64,000 bases of DNA. It comes from Epiperipatus broadwayi (taxonomy: Eukaryota > Onychophora > Udeonychophora > Euonychophora > Peripatidae). The notes under the pieces are model-generated. The model saw only the letters and a program-made list of their open reading frames with translations, ran no database searches and had not been told where the DNA came from. The stretch is taken from positions 4,458,286-4,522,285 of the forward strand of contig JAQFVV010012497.1 in NCBI GenBank assembly GCA_028023455.1. Direction: 5' to 3'. How positions within the stretch are numbered: position 1 is the first letter of the stretch; every line of letters begins with the position of its first letter. The translations under genes and the position numbers were made by a program. This document shows, piece by piece, positions 61,018 to 64,000 of this stretch.

Positions 61018-62334
61018 TTAGGTCATGAGTGCCATTGGTTTGAGGCTACGTACATTATATGTGCCTTTTACTCCTTCTGACGATTCTAGTACAAATGCAT
61101 TTTCCCCTTTTCTTTCCTTTAGCATGAATGGCCCTTCATATATATTATAGAACTTTTTGAATGTATGCTTCTGCGGGTCGTTATTTTGCATTTGCTGATC
61201 GGAATCATTCCCAGGCCTACCTATGTTTTGTTTACTAGGTTTCATGGGATATTGTCGGCCTAATTGGTTGTTTATAATCCTAATGGTGGAGATCTTATAA
61301 CTATATCTCTCCTCCATCCTAGAATAACCTTTCATTTTCCTTTCTGCAACTCCCAGGGCATCCAATAGGTCTACCACTCTCATTGGGGAGTGCACATCAT
61401 CCACTATCATATATATATTCCCAGGCATTCCTAGGTTTGGTTTGCCAGGTTTTGTGGGAAATTGTCTGCCTAACTGGTTTGTTCCCATTCTCATATTGGA
61501 GACTTTATAGCCATAGCTCTCCTCCTCTCTATGATAACTTTCAGCTATCTTTTTGGTAGCTCCCAATGTCTCAAACCTGTCTGCTACATTTATATATATA
61601 TTCCCAGGCATTCCTATGTTTGGTTTGCCAGGTTTTGTGGGAAACTGTCTGCCTAACTGGTTTGTTTCCATTCTCATATCAGAGACTTTATAGCCATAGC
61701 TCTCCTCCTCTCTATGATAACTTTCAGCTATCCTTTTGGTAGCTCCCAATGTCTCAAACTTGTCTGCTACATTTACTGGGGCATATACATCAGCAGCTAT
61801 CTTTAATTCTAGGTTATGTATCTCACTGTATATATCCTCTCTGGGATTACATTGTTCTTGAACAGCAGCTACTTCATCATTTTCATATAGCTTGATTACA
61901 GTCACACAACTCTTGACTTCTATCATACATATCTTTACATCCCATTTCTCTTGACTGGCTGTCCATGCCTTACATATACTTCTTCCTAGGTTTTCTATTT
62001 TTTGAGTTTGTTGACTTATATCTAGCTTCATTTCCTGAGCTTGTTGGTCTAGTTTATTATCTAGCCTTTGAGATTGTTCATCAAATTTCTGATTTATTTG
62101 GTTCATGCCCTCTTTCATTTCCTTCATCTCTTGTGATTGATGATCAAATTTATTATTTATCTGATTCATCTCTTGTGATTGATGATCAAATTTATTATTT
62201 ATCTGATTCATCTCTTGTGATTGATGATCAAATTTCTGATTCATTTGGTTCATGAAAATTTGCATCCACTCTGGAGGGCCCTGCTTCTCTACTTCCATTC
62301 CCTCAATGGTTAATTCCTGTTCTTGCTCCATCAT
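61018..62334 (-). CDS. Intact 438-aa ORF: coiled-coil N-terminus fused to triplicated gypsy integrase tail
   Basis: The open frame runs from ATG at 62334 to a stop at 61018. Residues 1-30 are acidic. Residues 34-110 form a coiled coil built from a 14-residue unit KFDHQSQEMNQINN repeated three times (42-bp DNA repeats at about 62110-62235) plus relatives. Residues 189-376 hold three copies of a 57-61 residue unit (NVADRFETLGATK ... NQLGRQFPTKPGKPN ... PGN). The third is diverged and resembles the linker between the catalytic Glu and the GPY domain of gypsy integrases. Residues 394-434 are a GPF/Y domain, KKFYNIYEGPFMLKERKG ... GTYNVRSLKP, as in the gypsy elements at 3551 and 41015. No protease, RT or DDE core is present. 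I read it as a deletion derivative of a gypsy element whose ORF has stayed open. Domestication is possible but unproven. Confidence 0.75.
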   Translation of the reverse strand: MMEQEQELTIEGMEVEKQGPPEWMQIFMNQMNQKFDHQSQEMNQINNKFDHQSQEMNQINNKFDHQSQEMKEMKEGMNQINQKFDEQSQRLDNKLDQQAQEMKLDISQQTQKIENLGRSICKAWTASQEKWDVKICMIEVKSCVTVIKLYENDEVAAVQEQCNPREDIYSEIHNLELKIAADVYAPVNVADKFETLGATKRIAESYHREEESYGYKVSDMRMETNQLGRQFPTKPGKPNIGMPGNIYINVADRFETLGATKKIAESYHREEESYGYKVSNMRMGTNQLGRQFPTKPGKPNLGMPGNIYMIVDDVHSPMRVVDLLDALGVAERKMKGYSRMEERYSYKISTIRIINNQLGRQYPMKPSKQNIGRPGNDSDQQMQNNDPQKHTFKKFYNIYEGPFMLKERKGENAFVLESSEGVKGTYNVRSLKPMALMT

Positions 62335-63029
62335 AAATTTATAAAATCTCTATATTACTTATTTCTGTTTGATTTAGTATATTCTGATTTATTCTGTTCT
62401 GATTTATTGTTCTGCTCTATTCTGTTCTGCTCCCTGATTTCTTATACATCCAGAGTCAAACACCTTTATCTATCCTCATATACCTTAAAATTTTCAACCA
62501 CTCTTTCTCAGCCATAATTCTCCCCATCAATCTATCTACATCTTAAGTGCCTTTTAATTAACTTAACCTCCATCATCACTCTTTTCCTTTACCTATATAT
62601 GATTGATAAAGTATGAGGTCATAGTACTATTTAAAACATTTATTTAAAAAAAAGCTATCTCTGTATTGGTGTGTCCTTTTTATGCCATCATTTATCTAGT
62701 TTTTCATGCCTTCATAAAACTTAACTCTCTTTATGCCCTTTTTCCTCCTTTCTACACTAAGCAAAAAAGAAAAAAAATTACTTATATAACATATGTGCTA
62801 GATTTATAACAGAGTTCATGTCTCAAGTCATTTATATACTCATCTATCCTTCTAGAGATCTGACAGATATTGACAGCCAAAAGAATGATTAGCAATTCAC
62901 AATCATGAGATAGACAAAAGAATTCAATCACTGCACTTAAAGCACACAATGCTCCATGAACACTCAGATGATCACCCCAATTCAATCACTCTAAGCTACT
63001 ACAACCCATAATAATTTATTGCAAACATT
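62335..63029 (-). other. Leader upstream of the 438-aa ORF, nothing coding
   Basis: Pyrimidine-rich on the + strand at 62340-62460 (TTCTG repeats). No gene is recognised. Confidence 0.4.
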
Positions 63030-63240
63030 GTTGCATTGCCCTGCTTACTTCCAAGTCTTAGGGGCTTTAATTTGTCAAATACTGCCTTGCTTATCTTTAA
63101 AGTCTTAGAGGCAACAATTATATATCAGTAAAACAAAATACTGCCTTGCTCTCTCTGGAGTCTTAGAGGCGAAATATTATGTATCAGAAAGAATTATGCC
63201 TTGCTCTCTCTGGAGTCTTAGGAGGCGAAATCATGGCGGG
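63030..63240. repeat. Tandem repeat of a CTTGCT...GGAGTCTTAGAGGCGAAA unit, four copies
   Basis: Related units occur at about 63036-63070, 63084-63117, 63141-63172 and 63197-63230. The last two are nearly identical. The array lies in the presumed 5' leader or LTR of the element carrying the 438-aa ORF. ACTGGTGA at 63313-63320 (- strand) is a candidate primer-binding start. Confidence 0.75.
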
Positions 63241-63799
63241 CCTACTGTTAACTGCTTCATGATAAAACAACTGATATTATAATCTGGGTTGGAGCAGTGA
63301 ATGAGATAAATCAATCACCAGTGGCATGAATACATCACATTCTCAAGGCAATGACAAAATTCTCCATCCATCATCCACAACTGTAACACAACCAACCAAA
63401 CTCCAACAATCAAATATCCAATCCAACCTCCAAAATCATAAATTTTCTATAACACAAACTTTTCAAATATGAACAAAATTATTATTCCACACTTCAAGGC
63501 TATTAATATTTCTATGCTTATTTAATTGATAAGCAAAATATATAATAAAAAAAAAACAGTGTTATTAACTTTAACACATTATAAGTCGTGATATCATTAT
63601 ATTTTAAAAATTGAAACTAAGCTCTATAATGACTGTACTCATTTATCATCATCAAAAATGCAATAACAGTAATCATCATCATCTAAACATCAGGCCAAAA
63701 TATTTGTATACACTAATAATAAAAAAAAAAATTGCACAGAAAAAAAAAATTATTATTATTTTTTTTTTTTTTAAACTATACATCTGTCATCACTATATA
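63241..63799. other. AT-rich DNA, nothing coding
   Basis: It may hold the 5' LTR of the - strand element. A long A tract and T tract lie at 63719-63774. Confidence 0.4.
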
Positions 63800-64000
63800 C
63801 TACCCATCTCTCATGTATGTGGGGTATTTCAAGCCATTATTTGGCTTATTTCTAGCCCTAGTTGGTGCGCCATTTGTAATAATTATTTATAAATCAATAT
63901 AAATATTTACTTGTATTTGTAATTATTTAATTAGCATTAGAAATACACCTCTCTCAGATGTGTGGCATATTTCAATCCCTATTTGGCATGCCATTTGTAA
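63800..64000. repeat. Satellite S array, about 120-bp units, runs off the window
   Basis: GCCATTTGTAA recurs at 63869 and 63990, giving a 121-bp period. The preceding unit (63800-63868) is diverged (GGGGTATTTCAAGCC, TTGGTGCGCC). A near-identical single unit lies at 57020-57140. The array probably continues past 64000. Confidence 0.85.

Noticed and set aside
1-64000. CRISPR arrays, bacterial operons, rRNA or tRNA genes
   Set aside because: No regularly spaced direct repeats with unique spacers, no ribosome-binding-site-led gene clusters and no cloverleaf sequences were seen. The spliced UVSSA gene shows the DNA is eukaryotic.

Overview
The window is a very AT-rich stretch (roughly three quarters A+T by eye) of an animal nuclear genome with long introns, low gene density and many decayed transposable elements. 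The one cellular gene I can identify is UVSSA, the UV-stimulated scaffold protein A of transcription-coupled nucleotide excision repair, on the + strand. It is represented by six internal exons between 18765 and 56701 with introns of about 2.4 to 12 kb. The mixture of Ty3/gypsy elements, a LINE with a C-terminal zinc-knuckle-like end, long introns and AT-rich intergenic DNA suggests an invertebrate. A mollusc such as a cephalopod is my first guess, but a flatworm or cnidarian cannot be excluded. No bacterial genes, rRNA, convincing tRNA or CRISPR array were seen.

Layout. 1-962: C-terminal fragment of a LINE reverse transcriptase. 1962-3550: a 0.5-kb dispersed repeat (family T), a structured hairpin motif and a 199-bp tandem duplication. 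3551-8475: a degenerate Ty3/gypsy element on the - strand (gag, protease, RT, RNase H, integrase, and a primer-binding-like leader). 9121-10980: two more family T copies. 11473-13095: an imperfect fold-back hairpin and a purine-rich minisatellite. 13096-18764: no recognisable gene. 18765-56701: UVSSA exons. Their introns hold a perfect 31-bp-arm fold-back (22533-22661), a hammerhead-ribozyme-like motif (22803-22846), a block of different base composition (about 31650-37740) with an array of near-palindromic CAGGTG-type motifs and two more copies of the structured hairpin, a LINE fragment (39083-39830), a gypsy integrase fragment (41015-42381), several small satellites, and a 1,040-bp terminal-inverted-repeat transposon with an 8-bp target duplication (52347-53386). 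57020-57140 and 63800-64000: a satellite of about 120 bp. 61018-62334 (- strand): an intact 438-codon ORF that joins a coiled-coil N-terminus to a triplicated piece of gypsy integrase tail.

How it fits together. UVSSA is the only locus with a host function. Its six exons join in frame with matching intron phases and carry the TFIIH-binding acidic motif and the start of the DUF2043 region. The N-terminal VHS-like part and the zinc-binding C-terminal part lie outside the window or were not recognised. Everything else looks like transposon-derived or simple-sequence DNA. The items most worth a second look are the hammerhead-like motif, the hairpin family whose stems vary with pairing largely kept, the integrase-tail triplication ORF, the five-copy TCAC-N7-GTGA array, and the TIR element with a telomere-like core.
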